Position numbers and translations under genes: made by a program. Positions 45,411-55,076 of a stretch of 64,000 bases of DNA are shown piece by piece (position 1 is the first letter of the stretch; each line of letters starts with the position of its first letter). The DNA is from Martinezella rhizogenes (lineage in GTDB: Bacteria > Pseudomonadota > Alphaproteobacteria > Rhizobiales > Rhizobiaceae). Under the pieces are notes generated by a model, which was not told the origin of the DNA, did no database searches, and saw only the letters and a list, made by a program, of their open reading frames with translations. The stretch is taken from the NCBI RefSeq assembly GCF_000799715.1, contig NZ_JUHG01000020.1, positions 1 through 64,000 on the forward strand, given 5' to 3'.

Positions 45411-46160
45411 ATGAAGATTCTGGTCCCCGTGAAGCGGGTAGTTGATTACAACGTCAAGATTCGGGTCAAGCCGGATGGTACCGGCGTTGAGCTTGCCAAC
45501 GTCAAGATGTCGATGAACCCATTCGACGAGATCTCGGTCGAGGAAGCGCTGCGGCTGAAGGAGGCTGGCAAGGCTGAAGAAGTCGTGGTCGTCTCGATCG
45601 GGCCTGCCAAGGCTGAAGAGACGCTGCGCACCGCACTTGCCATGGGCGCCGACCGGGCGATCCTGGTCGAGACCGATGATGCCGTCGAGCCGCTGGCGGT
45701 CGCCAAGATTCTCAAGGGTGTCGCAGACGCCGAACAGCCCGGCCTGATCATCGTCGGCAAACAGGCGATCGACGACGATTCGAACCAGACCGGCCAGATG
45801 CTGGCAGCCCTCCTCGGCTCGGCACAGGCGACCTTCGCTTCGAAGATCGAGATCGGTGACGGCAAGGCAACCGTGACCCGCGAAGTCGACGGCGGCCTGC
45901 AGACCATCGAGATCAAGCTTCCGGCTGTTGTCACGACAGACCTTCGCCTCAACGAGCCGCGCTATGCCTCGCTGCCGAACATCATGAAGGCGAAGAAGAA
46001 GCCGCTCGACAAGAAGTCGCCGGCCGACTTCGGCGTCTCGACCGAGCCGCGCCTGAAAGTGCTGAAGACGGAAGAGCCATCCGGCCGCAAGGCGGGTATC
46101 AAGGTGGGTTCGGTCGCCGAGCTCGTCGAGAAGCTGAAGACCGAAGCCGGCGTGCTCTAG
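45411..46160 (+). CDS. etfB: Electron transfer flavoprotein beta subunit
   Basis: A 249-aa subunit that binds AMP and, with EtfA, carries electrons from acyl-CoA dehydrogenases to the quinone pool. The N-terminal motif MKILVPVKRVVDYNVKIRV and the signature KQAIDDDSNQTGQMLAALL are present. The C-terminus ends in a Lys/Val-rich helix. AAGGAAGG before the ATG sets the start. It is 23 bp upstream of etfA, in one operon, behind a promoter that contains a palindrome. Confidence 0.96.
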   Translation: MKILVPVKRVVDYNVKIRVKPDGTGVELANVKMSMNPFDEISVEEALRLKEAGKAEEVVVVSIGPAKAEETLRTALAMGADRAILVETDDAVEPLAVAKILKGVADAEQPGLIIVGKQAIDDDSNQTGQMLAALLGSAQATFASKIEIGDGKATVTREVDGGLQTIEIKLPAVVTTDLRLNEPRYASLPNIMKAKKKPLDKKSPADFGVSTEPRLKVLKTEEPSGRKAGIKVGSVAELVEKLKTEAGVL

Positions 46161-46183
46161 GATAGGAAAGGGAGACAATCATC

Positions 46184-47113
46184 ATGGCCATTCTTCTTCT
46201 GGCTGACCACGACAATCAAAGCCTTTCCGACCAGACCGCCAAGACGCTGACGGCTGCCGCCAAGATCGGTGGCGACGTGCATATCCTCGTCGCAGGCAAG
46301 GGCGCCAAGGCTGCCGCCGATGCCGCTGCAAAGCTTGCCGGCGTCTCCAAGGTGCTGCTAGCTGAAAGCGACGAGCTTGCCAACAACCTCGCCGAGCCGC
46401 TGGCCGATCTGATCGTGTCGCTGGCCGCCGGCTACGACACCATCATCACGGCTGCCACCTCGGTCGGCAAGAACGTGTTGCCGCGTGTCGCAGCCCTCCT
46501 CGACGTCGCCCAGATCTCTGAGATCACCGACGTCGTCTCCGCCGATACCTTCAAGCGCCCGATCTATGCCGGCAACGCCATCCAGACGGTGCAGTCGAGC
46601 GATGCAAAGCGGGTGATCACCGTTCGCACGGCGTCCTTCGCATCGGCCCCAGAAGGCGGTTCGGCTGCCGTCGAGGCGATCGCGGCCGTTGCCAATCCCG
46701 GCCTCTCCAGCTTCGTCAGTGATGCGCTGTCCTCATCCGACCGTCCGGAACTGACCTCGGCGAAGATCATCATCTCGGGTGGCCGCGCACTTGGCTCTGC
46801 CGAGAAATTCCGCGAGGTCATCCTTCCCGTCGCTGACAAGCTCGGTGCCGCCGTCGGCGCAAGCCGTGCTGCGGTCGATGCCGGCTATGCGCCGAACGAC
46901 TGGCAGGTTGGTCAGACCGGCAAGGTGGTGGCGCCGCAGCTCTACATCGCGGTCGGCATTTCCGGCGCCATCCAACACCTGGCCGGCATGAAGGACTCAA
47001 AGGTCATCGTCGCCATCAACAAGGACGAAGAGGCCCCGATCTTCCAGATCGCCGACTATGGCCTCGTCGCCGATCTCTTCGAGGCACTGCCGGAACTCGA
47101 AAAGGCGCTCTGA
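46184..47113 (+). CDS. etfA: Electron transfer flavoprotein alpha subunit
   Basis: A 309-aa FAD-binding subunit. The C-terminal FAD domain (about 190-309) has GGRALGSAEKF, SRAAVDAGYAPNDWQVGQTGKVV, and YIAVGISGAIQHLAGM, the diagnostic signature. Partner of etfB 23 bp upstream; together they serve fatty-acid and branched-chain amino acid oxidation. A hairpin follows 67 bp downstream. The ATG has GGGAGACAATCATC upstream. Confidence 0.96.
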   Translation: MAILLLADHDNQSLSDQTAKTLTAAAKIGGDVHILVAGKGAKAAADAAAKLAGVSKVLLAESDELANNLAEPLADLIVSLAAGYDTIITAATSVGKNVLPRVAALLDVAQISEITDVVSADTFKRPIYAGNAIQTVQSSDAKRVITVRTASFASAPEGGSAAVEAIAAVANPGLSSFVSDALSSSDRPELTSAKIIISGGRALGSAEKFREVILPVADKLGAAVGASRAAVDAGYAPNDWQVGQTGKVVAPQLYIAVGISGAIQHLAGMKDSKVIVAINKDEEAPIFQIADYGLVADLFEALPELEKAL

Positions 47114-47179
47114 TCGCGCTCCTCTTCTCTTTCGCAGTTGCGAAAGACTGGAAAATTGTCCTTTATGGGTCTATCAATC

Positions 47180-47205
47180 TTGCCGGGCTAGAAATAGTCC
47201 GGCAA
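47180..47205 (+). terminator. Hairpin after etfA
   Basis: TTGCCGGGCTA (47180-47190) pairs with TAGTCCGGCAA (47195-47205) apart from one G-U pair, with a GAAA tetraloop. It is followed by ATTTAT, so it is a moderate terminator between etfA and the dehydrogenase gene. Confidence 0.65.
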
Positions 47206-47262
47206 ATTTATGACGAAGAGCATGGCGCGCCGCCAAGAACGCGCCGCCCGGGGGAGTTGGCA

Positions 47263-48141
47263 ATGAGTTCGCTGAAGACGATTGGTGTTATCGGAGCGGG
47301 CCAGATGGGCTGCGGCATTGCCCACGTATCCGCCATGGCCGGTTATAAGGTGCACATCTACGATCTGTCGCAGGAACGCATCGAGAGCGGCCTTGCCACC
47401 ATCAATGGCAACCTTGCCCGTCAGGTCTCCTCCGGCAAGATGACCGACGAGGAGCGCAAGGCGGCGCTATCCCTGATATCAGGCTCTTCCGACCTCAATG
47501 ACCTCGCCCAGGTCGACCTCGCCATCGAGGCCGCGACCGAAGACGAAAGCGTCAAGCGCAAGATCTATGCCCAGATTTGTCCGATCCTGAAGCCCGAGGC
47601 GATGCTCGCGACCAACACCTCGTCGCTGTCGATCACCCGGCTCGCCTCCGCAACCGACCGGCCGGAACGCTTCATGGGCATCCACTTCATGAACCCGGTA
47701 CCGGTGATGAAGCTGGTCGAACTGGTGCGCGGCATCGCCACCGAGGAAACGACCTTCTCCGCCGCCAAGGAATATGTCAGCTCGCTGGACAAGACGATCA
47801 CGGTGGCCGAAGACTTCCCGGCCTTCATCGTCAACCGCATCCTGCTGCCGATGATCAACGAGGCGATCTACACGCTTTACGAAGGCGTCGGCACCGTCGA
47901 TGCCATCGACACGGCCATGAAGCTCGGCGCCAATCATCCGATGGGCCCTTTGCAACTTGCCGATTTCATCGGCCTCGACACCTGCCTGTCGATCATGCAG
48001 GTTCTACATGACGGCCTGGCGGACTCGAAATACCGCCCCTGCCCGTTGCTGGTGAAATATGTCGAAGCCGGCTGGCTCGGCCGCAAATCCGGCCGCGGTT
48101 TCTACGACTATCGCGGCGAAGTGCCGGTTCCGACGCGGTAG
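47263..48141 (+). CDS. 3-hydroxybutyryl-CoA dehydrogenase
   Basis: A 292-aa NAD(P)-dependent enzyme that interconverts 3-hydroxybutyryl-CoA and acetoacetyl-CoA in short-chain fatty acid and poly-hydroxybutyrate metabolism. The dinucleotide motif GAGQMGCGIA (about 10-19), the catalytic His and Glu in MGIHFMNPVPVMKLVE and the signature SLDKTITVAEDFPAFIVNRIL are intact. GGGGAG eight bases before the ATG at 47263 favours this start over the TTG two codons upstream. It follows etfA, linked by function. Confidence 0.93.
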   Translation: MSSLKTIGVIGAGQMGCGIAHVSAMAGYKVHIYDLSQERIESGLATINGNLARQVSSGKMTDEERKAALSLISGSSDLNDLAQVDLAIEAATEDESVKRKIYAQICPILKPEAMLATNTSSLSITRLASATDRPERFMGIHFMNPVPVMKLVELVRGIATEETTFSAAKEYVSSLDKTITVAEDFPAFIVNRILLPMINEAIYTLYEGVGTVDAIDTAMKLGANHPMGPLQLADFIGLDTCLSIMQVLHDGLADSKYRPCPLLVKYVEAGWLGRKSGRGFYDYRGEVPVPTR

Positions 48142-48149
48142 CTTTTACG

Positions 48150-48352
48150 GTGGCCTCGGGGCCGACCCTCTTGGTTCGACGCCCTACCGCCGCCGCTACG
48201 CTCTGGCGCCAGCGCACCTCACCATGAGGGCGGAACAAAGCCACCCGCCAACCGAACGGATGGCATTGAAAATGGTGGAAATTTCATCAAGCGTAGTAGG
48301 TTAGCCCTCACCCTGAGGTGGGAGCGCAGCGACCCTCGAAGGGCGAGGGCGG
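48150..48352. repeat. C/G-rich repeat between hbd-type gene and tlpA
   Basis: About 200 bp without a gene. It holds CCTCACC-ATGAGGG at 48218-48231 and CCTCACCCTGAGGTG...CCTCGAAGGGCGAGGG at 48307-48348, palindromic sequences that recur in many rhizobial genomes in my memory. A 3' hairpin in the dehydrogenase mRNA is possible. Confidence 0.5.
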
Positions 48353-48373
48353 ATGATCGAGCAACGAGACCGC

Positions 48374-49039
48374 TCAAATCCCCACCGCTGCCTTGATGAG
48401 ATTCTTCGCATCGTCGCTGTCCCATGCCGCAGGACCATTCATGGCCGAGACCAGGCAGCCCTTGCCGTCGATCAGCAGCGTCACCGGCAGGCCGAAGGCC
48501 AAGCCCTGTTTCTTCAGCGCATTGAAGACGCCCATGGTGCTGTCACGGTAATAGCCGAGCTTGTCGATGCCGTAATCGGTGCGGAACGCTTTCGGCTTCT
48601 CATCGTCGCCGGTGTCGATATTGACCGCGACGACCTCGAATTTGTCGTTGCCCATGCTCTTTTCCAGCGCGTTCAACGCCGGCATTTCCTCGCGGCAGGG
48701 CACGCACCACGTCGCCCAGACGTTGAGCAGCAGCGTCTTGCCGGAGAAATTGGCGATCGACAGCGGCTGGCCGTCCGCTCCCTTGAAGGAAACGTCGTGC
48801 AGGGAGATCGGCGTCTGCGGCGCGGCCATGGCGGCGACCTGCCCCTTGGTGAAGGGCGTCAGGGCCGCGGCGCGTTCCTTGGCCGTTTCGCATTGTCCGG
48901 AGGAGGCCGTTTCACCAATACCATTGCCATACCCCGCCTCCTTCACGTATACCGCTGCCGCACCGGCGACGACCCCGGCGACGGCGGCAAGCAGGACAAG
49001 TTTCACGGACGGCAGACCAAACGGCTTCTTCGCTGTCAT
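48374..49039 (-). CDS. tlpA: Thiol:disulfide interchange protein TlpA
   Basis: A 221-aa membrane-anchored periplasmic thioredoxin. The N-terminal anchor (about 12-31) is followed by the thioredoxin domain with WATWCVPC at Cys112 and Cys115, and the cis-Pro loop GLPVTLLIDG. TlpA is needed for cytochrome aa3 maturation in rhizobia. The start at 49039 is only 23 bp from the divergent argH start, so promoters must lie inside the coding regions. The stop lies in the repeat-rich region. Confidence 0.9.
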   Translation of the reverse strand: MTAKKPFGLPSVKLVLLAAVAGVVAGAAAVYVKEAGYGNGIGETASSGQCETAKERAAALTPFTKGQVAAMAAPQTPISLHDVSFKGADGQPLSIANFSGKTLLLNVWATWCVPCREEMPALNALEKSMGNDKFEVVAVNIDTGDDEKPKAFRTDYGIDKLGYYRDSTMGVFNALKKQGLAFGLPVTLLIDGKGCLVSAMNGPAAWDSDDAKNLIKAAVGI

Positions 49040-49062
49040 TACATTCTCCAGGTAGGCATCTC

Positions 49063-50463
49063 ATGGCTGACGGCACGGACACCAAATCCTCCAACCAGAT
49101 GTGGGGCGGACGTTTCGCCTCCGGCCCCGCGGCCATCATGGAGGAGATAAATGCATCGATCGGTTTCGACAAGAAGCTGTTTGCGCAGGATATCCGTGGC
49201 TCCATCGCCCATGCCACCATGCTCGCCCATCAAGGCATCATTTCAACCGAGGATAAAGACAAGATCGTTCACGGCCTGAACACGATCCTGTCAGAGATCC
49301 AAGCCGGTAATTTCGAATTCTCCCGCAGCCTCGAAGACATCCATATGAACGTCGAGTCGCGGCTCGCAGCCCTGGTCGGCCCCGCCGCCGGCAGACTGCA
49401 CACGGCCCGTTCGCGCAACGACCAGGTGGCGCTCGATTTCCGCCTCTGGGTCAAGGAAGAGCTGCAGAAATGCGAGCAGGCGCTGACCGGCCTGATCGCC
49501 GCTTTCCTTGATCGCGCCGAAGAGCACGCCGACACCGTCATGCCCGGCTTCACGCATATGCAGACGGCGCAGCCCGTCACCTTTGGCCATCATTGCATGG
49601 CCTATGTCGAGATGTTCGGCCGCGACCGTTCGCGCGTGCGCCATGCCATCGAGCACATGGACGAATCGCCGATCGGCGCTGCCGCGCTTGCCGGCACCGG
49701 CTTCCCGATCGACCGTCACATGACGGCCAAGGCGCTGGGCTTCCGCGAACCGACCCGCAACTCGATCGACACCGTCTCCGACCGTGACTTCGCCATCGAA
49801 TTCCTGTCGATCGCCGCCATCGCCGGCATGCACCTGTCGCGACTCGCCGAAGAAATCGTCATCTGGTCGACGCCGCAATTCGGCTTTGTGCGCCTGTCGG
49901 ACGCCTTCTCCACCGGCTCCTCGATCATGCCGCAGAAGAAGAACCCGGACGCGGCCGAGCTGGTGCGCGCCAAGACCGGCCGCATCAACGGCTCGCTGGT
50001 CGCACTTCTGACCATCATGAAGGGCTTGCCGCTCGCCTATTCCAAGGACATGCAGGAAGACAAGGAACAGGTCTTCGATGCCGCCGAAAGCCTGGAGCTG
50101 GCGATTGCCGCCATGACCGGCATGGTGCGCGACATGACCATCAATGCCGCCCGCATGAAGGCCGCTGCCGGTTCCGGCTATTCAACCGCCACCGACCTTG
50201 CAGACTGGCTGGTGCGCGAGGCGGGCCTGCCCTTCCGCGACGCCCACCATGTCACCGGCCGCGCCGTGGCGCTTGCCGAGAGTAAGTCCTGCGATCTTGC
50301 CGATCTGTCGCTGGCAGAGCTGCAGGCGATCCATCCCGATATCACCGACAAGATTTTCAGTGTCCTGACCGTCGAAGCCTCGGTCGCCAGCCGCAAGAGC
50401 TTCGGCGGCACGGCGCCGTCGGAAGTGCGCAAGCAAATCGCCTTCTGGCGCGCCCGCAACTGA
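49063..50463 (+). CDS. argH: Argininosuccinate lyase
   Basis: The last enzyme of arginine synthesis, splitting argininosuccinate to arginine and fumarate; 466 aa. The family signature GSSIMPQKKNPD (about 286-297) is complete, with MWGGRFASG at the N-terminus and conserved ARSRNDQVALDFR and PGFTHMQTAQP segments. It is divergent from tlpA with 23 bp between the starts. It is followed by the small lipoprotein and lysA genes, which may share its transcript. Confidence 0.96.
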   Translation: MADGTDTKSSNQMWGGRFASGPAAIMEEINASIGFDKKLFAQDIRGSIAHATMLAHQGIISTEDKDKIVHGLNTILSEIQAGNFEFSRSLEDIHMNVESRLAALVGPAAGRLHTARSRNDQVALDFRLWVKEELQKCEQALTGLIAAFLDRAEEHADTVMPGFTHMQTAQPVTFGHHCMAYVEMFGRDRSRVRHAIEHMDESPIGAAALAGTGFPIDRHMTAKALGFREPTRNSIDTVSDRDFAIEFLSIAAIAGMHLSRLAEEIVIWSTPQFGFVRLSDAFSTGSSIMPQKKNPDAAELVRAKTGRINGSLVALLTIMKGLPLAYSKDMQEDKEQVFDAAESLELAIAAMTGMVRDMTINAARMKAAAGSGYSTATDLADWLVREAGLPFRDAHHVTGRAVALAESKSCDLADLSLAELQAIHPDITDKIFSVLTVEASVASRKSFGGTAPSEVRKQIAFWRARN

Positions 50464-50563
50464 GACAATCGCCGAAAACCACACTCTAACAATCAGGGTG
50501 CACAAGGCGCGGAAACTTCGCTATGAAGGATTGCTTCCGCGTTTGCCGCCCAAGAGGATTTCG

Positions 50564-50758
50564 ATGCAGATCAACATGCCGCATATCATCCGCCTGACCG
50601 TCGTCCTTTCGGTCATCGGCCTTGCCGTCGTCGGATGTGGCCGCAAGGGCGATCTCGATCCGCCGAGCGCCGGCGCGACCAAGGGCGGCGACGTCTCCAA
50701 GCCGACGAAGCAGCCGGGCACCGAGGACAAGAAGTTCCTCCTCGATCCGCTTCTCTGA
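50564..50758 (+). CDS. LptM/YifL-like small lipoprotein
   Basis: A 64-aa lipoprotein: signal helix MPHIIRLTVVLSVIGLAVVG, lipobox VVGC (Cys about 25), then the short GRKGDLDPPS segment. This CGRKG-DL-PP pattern is typical of LptM (YifL), which in E. coli helps LptD fold; YifL lies next to dapF there, and here the gene is next to lysA, another diaminopimelate gene. AGAGGA before the ATG at 50564 sets the start; the frame is open further back. Confidence 0.82.
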   Translation: MQINMPHIIRLTVVLSVIGLAVVGCGRKGDLDPPSAGATKGGDVSKPTKQPGTEDKKFLLDPLL

Positions 50759-50771
50759 GCAGGCTGAAACC

Positions 50772-52040
50772 GTGAACCATTTCCAGTACCGCGACGGCAT
50801 TCTCTACGCGGAGGACGTTCCCGTTCCCGAGATCGTCAAGGCGGTCGGAACGCCTTTCTACGTCTATTCGACGGCGACGCTCGAGCGGCACTATCGTGTC
50901 TTCTCCGAGGCCTTCAGCGATGTCGACGCCATGGTCTGCTACGCCATGAAGGCCAATTCCAACCAGGCGGTGCTGAAGACGCTCGGCCGCCTCGGCGCCG
51001 GCGTCGACGTCGTCTCCGTCGGCGAGTTGCAGCGCGCGCTTGCCGCCGGCATCCCGGCAAACCGCATCATGTTCTCCGGCGTCGGCAAGACCGCCCAGGA
51101 AATGGATGTCGCGCTCGAAGCCGGCATCTATTGTTTCAACGTCGAATCCGAGCCGGAACTGGAAGTGCTGAACCAGCGCGCCGTCCGCGCCGGCAAGATC
51201 GCCCCCGTTTCCTTCCGTATCAATCCCGACGTCGATGCCCGCACCCATGCGAAGATCTCGACCGGCAAGAAGGAAAACAAGTTCGGCATCTCCTGGGAGC
51301 GCGCCCGCGCCGTCTATGCTCGCGCCGCCAATCTGCCAGGCATCGACGCCACCGGCATCGACATGCATATCGGCAGCCAGATCACCGAGCTGCAGCCCTT
51401 CGAGGATGCCTTCAAGCTGCTGCGCGAACTCGTCGAGACGCTGCGCGGCGACGGCCATGACATCCACCATGTCGACATCGGCGGCGGCCTCGGCATTCCT
51501 TACCGCGACGACAACACACCGCCGCCGCTGCCGGATGCCTATGCCCATATCGTCAAGAACCAGCTGCGCAGCCTGAACTGCAAGATCGTCACCGAGCCCG
51601 GCCGCCTGATCGTCGGCAATGCCGGCATCCTGGTGACGGAAGTCATCTATGTGAAGGACGGCGGCAACAAGAGCTTCGTCATCGTCGACGCCGCCATGAA
51701 CGACCTGATCCGGCCGACGCTCTATGAGGCCTATCACGAAATCCGCCCCGTCGAGATCACCGCCGCCAATGCCCCGCGCATCAAGGCCGATATCGTCGGC
51801 CCGGTCTGCGAGACCGGCGACTATCTGGCGCTCGACCGCGAAATGGCGATGCCGAAGCCCGGCGATCTCCTGGCCGTCAGCTCCGGCGGAGCCTATGGCG
51901 CGGTCCAGGCCGGCACCTATAACAGCCGGCTTCTGGTGCCCGAAGTGCTCGTCAAGGGCGGCGATTTCCACGTCATTCGTCCGCGCCGGACCTATGAGGA
52001 GCTGATCGGCCTCGATTCTATTCCCGTCTGGCTCGACTAA
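50772..52040 (+). CDS. lysA: Diaminopimelate decarboxylase
   Basis: Makes lysine from meso-diaminopimelate with PLP. From the GTG at 50772 the protein is 422 aa, close to E. coli LysA (420). The PLP Lys60 lies in CYAMKAN; further conserved parts are HIGSQI, GGGLGIPY and EPGRLIVGNAG. The frame is open for 50 codons upstream, within the lipoprotein gene, so I chose the GTG. It starts 13 bp after the lipoprotein gene. Partner of lysC at 11,567. Confidence 0.95.
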   Translation: MNHFQYRDGILYAEDVPVPEIVKAVGTPFYVYSTATLERHYRVFSEAFSDVDAMVCYAMKANSNQAVLKTLGRLGAGVDVVSVGELQRALAAGIPANRIMFSGVGKTAQEMDVALEAGIYCFNVESEPELEVLNQRAVRAGKIAPVSFRINPDVDARTHAKISTGKKENKFGISWERARAVYARAANLPGIDATGIDMHIGSQITELQPFEDAFKLLRELVETLRGDGHDIHHVDIGGGLGIPYRDDNTPPPLPDAYAHIVKNQLRSLNCKIVTEPGRLIVGNAGILVTEVIYVKDGGNKSFVIVDAAMNDLIRPTLYEAYHEIRPVEITAANAPRIKADIVGPVCETGDYLALDREMAMPKPGDLLAVSSGGAYGAVQAGTYNSRLLVPEVLVKGGDFHVIRPRRTYEELIGLDSIPVWLD

Positions 52041-52237
52041 AGAACTTGATCACGTTTAAGCGAAATCCGATGAAAAAGTGGCCTTTGCCGCCGCTTGCTC
52101 TCGTCTTCGCCACAAAGAATGTTATCTTTCCATAACGGGTGTCTCGCCGGGCGCCCTAGGCTTGGGCGTGTGGGACGCCCCACCATCTCCAATGGGCAGA
52201 GTGCCATCAACGCCAGATCGGGGAGAAAACCGGACCG
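52041..52237. other. Intergenic region lysA to TIGR02302 gene
   Basis: 197 bp without a gene or a terminator I can defend. Confidence 0.4.
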
Positions 52238-55009
52238 ATGACCAGCCCAAGCAACCCCAGGAAGGGCGCTTTCGCCAGCCGTCCGGCGCTGGCACGGCTG
52301 GTTGCGGTCAAACGTCTCTTCGCACGGCTGGTGCTGGTGTCCGAGCAGATCCTGCCGTTATTGCTGCTGCCGCTGTCGATCCTTGCCCTTTTCCTCTCGG
52401 CCGCCTGGTTCGGCATCTTCCGCATCGCGCCGGACATGCTGCGGCTCGCCCTGCTAGCCGCTTTAGCGATCGCCTTTGCCGCCGCCTGCATCCCCTTCCG
52501 CCGCCTGCGCTGGCCAACCGTCGGTGAAGCCGACCGGATGCTGGAGGAGCGCAACGGTCTCCCGCACCAGCCGGTCACCGTGCAGGAAGACGAGCCGGCT
52601 TTCGACACGCCCTTTGCCCGTGCACTGTGGCGGGAGCATCAGACCCGCATGGCAGCGCGCATAGCCGCCCTGGATGCCGGCCTGCCGCGCCCGGATATCG
52701 CCCGCTATGACCGCTTTGCGCTCCGCACCATTCCGGCGCTGCTGTTGGTGACGGCGTTCAGCTTCTCCATGTCCAACAGCGGCGGCTCACTGAGTGATGC
52801 CTTCATCGCCCCGGCCGTCACATCGAACAATCCGGATGTCCGTGTCGACGCCTGGGTGACACCGCCCTACTATACCGGCGAAGCGCCGGTCTATCTGACC
52901 GGCAATGCCGGCGACAGCGTCAACGTCCCGCAATTCTCCGAGCTCACCGTGCGCGTCACCGGCGCCTCCACGGATGAAAAAGTGCTGTTCCAGGCCGCCG
53001 GCAGCGACACCAGCGCCGAAATGCCCGAACAGGTAGCGGACGCCGGCAAGCAGGCGACGGCGAACGGCAACCCAGCCATCCCCGCCGCCGCCCAGCCCGT
53101 CACCGCCAATGTCTCGCCGCCCGTGGCTGGCACGGAAGCGATGGTCGCCCGTACCCATGTGCAGAAACTTGAAAAAGGCGGCAAGCTGACGGTCAACGGC
53201 AAGTCCTGGTCCTTCAACGTGGTCACCGACAAACCGCCGGAAATCACCTTCGACGGCATCCCGCACGCCACCACCAACGGCTCGCTCGAAATCGGCTTCA
53301 AGGTGAAGGACGACTATGGCGTCGAGGAAGCGCGTGCCGAGATCGCGCCCGTCGATGTCGATCCGCAGGCCAAGCCGCTCTATGGCCTGCCGGAATACAA
53401 GCTGGAAATCTCGCGTCGCGACCGCCGAGATGGCAAGGGGCTGGCAAGTCGCGATCTAACGCAGGATCCGCTTGCCGGCAAGCAGGTGCGCATCACCCTC
53501 GTCGCGCGCGACGGCGCTGGCCAGACGGGGCGCAGCGCGCCCTATGAGATGACCCTGCCTTCGCGCAATTTCGGCCAGCCGCTCGCCGCAGCCGTTGCCG
53601 AGGAGCGCCAGGTTTTCGCGCTCGACACCCGCAAGATGCCGGAGGCGATCGAGCTCAACAAGTCGCTGACGATCCGCCCCGACGAGACGATCCCCGATCT
53701 CGGCAACTACCTGCTGATCGAATCGGCGCTGACACGCATGAAGCTCGCCAGCGGCGATGCCGCGCTGAAGGATACCGCCGATTATCTCTGGCAGATCGCG
53801 CTCGGCATGGAAGACGCTCAACTGACCGACGCGGAGAAGGCGCTCCGCGACGCCCAGCAGAAGCTCTCCGACGCCCTGCAGCGCAATGCGCCGGACGCGG
53901 AAATCAAGAAATTGATGGACGAGCTGCGCAAGGCGATGAACAGCTATATGAAGGAGCTCGCCGAACGCATGAAGAACATGCCGGCGCAGCCCAACCAGAA
54001 GTCCGCCAATATCCTGCGCCAGCAGGATCTGCAGCGGATGATGGACCAGATCGAGAATCTCGCCCGCTCCGGCAACCGTCAGGCGGCGCAGCAGATGCTG
54101 TCAGAGCTGCAGCAGATGATGAACAACCTCCAGGCCGGCCGGCCGCAGCGCGACCAGAACCAGCAGCAGGGCCAGGCAAACGACAAGATGCGCCAGCAGA
54201 TGGACAAGCTCGGCCGCATCCTGCGCGACCAGCAGAAGCTGATGGAGCAGACCTTCAAGCTCGACCAGACCATGCGCGACCGCATGCAGCGCGGCGATCC
54301 CAACGAGGATGGCGACGACGCGCTGAACCAGCCCATGCCGGGCCTGGACGATCTGCAGCAACCGGACATGGGCCAGCAGGATCAGGGCCAGCAGGATCAA
54401 CAGCAGGGCAAGAACCAGCAGCGGCAGCAACCGCAGGGCCAGCAGCAGGGTCAGAAGCAACAGGGCGACAACCAGACCGACGGCATGACCGCCGACCAGT
54501 TGCGCGACGCGCTGAAGCAATTGCGCCAGCAGCAGGATGATCTCGGCAAACAGCTCGGCGAGCTGCAAAAGGAACTCGGCTCCATGGGCATGAAGCCGAA
54601 CCAGAATTATGGCAAGGCGCAGCAGGAGATGAAGGGCGCCACCGGCGAGCTCGGCAAGGGCAATGGCGAAGGCGCTGTTCAAAACCAGGGCCGCGCTCTT
54701 GAAGCGCTGCGCAAGGGCACGCGCGACATGATGAACCAGCTCATGGCGCAGATGCAACAGCAGGGGCAAGGCCAGGGCCAGCAGCAGGGACAACCCGGCC
54801 AGGGCAACCAGAACGGCCGCGATCCGCTCGGCCGGCTGCGCGATGGCCCTTACCCATTTAACGATACGAACGAGAACAAAATACCGAAAATCATTGATGC
54901 GCAACGCGCCCGTGAAATTCTCGACGCCATCCGCGAGCGTCTGAGCAACAATCCGTCACTGTCCGACGAACGGAACTACCTGGAACGCCTGCTCGATATG
55001 GGGCAGTAG
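52238..55009 (+). CDS. TIGR02302/DUF4175 family membrane protein
   Basis: A 923-aa protein conserved in alphaproteobacteria. Two membrane segments near residues 37-58 and 64-87, and a further one near 164-180, precede a long extracytoplasmic region. Residues about 500-650 form a helical region rich in Met, Gln and Lys, then comes a striking low-complexity stretch (about 655-755) of Gln with Asp and Gly, in which Q exceeds half the residues in places. Function is unknown; the family is often next to cell-wall or metabolism genes. It starts after a 197 bp gap from lysA; GGGAGA is 15 bases before the ATG. Confidence 0.85.
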   Translation: MTSPSNPRKGAFASRPALARLVAVKRLFARLVLVSEQILPLLLLPLSILALFLSAAWFGIFRIAPDMLRLALLAALAIAFAAACIPFRRLRWPTVGEADRMLEERNGLPHQPVTVQEDEPAFDTPFARALWREHQTRMAARIAALDAGLPRPDIARYDRFALRTIPALLLVTAFSFSMSNSGGSLSDAFIAPAVTSNNPDVRVDAWVTPPYYTGEAPVYLTGNAGDSVNVPQFSELTVRVTGASTDEKVLFQAAGSDTSAEMPEQVADAGKQATANGNPAIPAAAQPVTANVSPPVAGTEAMVARTHVQKLEKGGKLTVNGKSWSFNVVTDKPPEITFDGIPHATTNGSLEIGFKVKDDYGVEEARAEIAPVDVDPQAKPLYGLPEYKLEISRRDRRDGKGLASRDLTQDPLAGKQVRITLVARDGAGQTGRSAPYEMTLPSRNFGQPLAAAVAEERQVFALDTRKMPEAIELNKSLTIRPDETIPDLGNYLLIESALTRMKLASGDAALKDTADYLWQIALGMEDAQLTDAEKALRDAQQKLSDALQRNAPDAEIKKLMDELRKAMNSYMKELAERMKNMPAQPNQKSANILRQQDLQRMMDQIENLARSGNRQAAQQMLSELQQMMNNLQAGRPQRDQNQQQGQANDKMRQQMDKLGRILRDQQKLMEQTFKLDQTMRDRMQRGDPNEDGDDALNQPMPGLDDLQQPDMGQQDQGQQDQQQGKNQQRQQPQGQQQGQKQQGDNQTDGMTADQLRDALKQLRQQQDDLGKQLGELQKELGSMGMKPNQNYGKAQQEMKGATGELGKGNGEGAVQNQGRALEALRKGTRDMMNQLMAQMQQQGQGQGQQQGQPGQGNQNGRDPLGRLRDGPYPFNDTNENKIPKIIDAQRAREILDAIRERLSNNPSLSDERNYLERLLDMGQ

Positions 55010-55076
55010 GGCAAAATCCGTCGCGATGGCACATCCTTGGGAATCAAGGGCGTCACCACCGCTAGAAGGACTAGAA

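Noticed and set aside
50613..51971. 452-codon open frame antisense to lysA
   Set aside because: Shadow of lysA; no family features.
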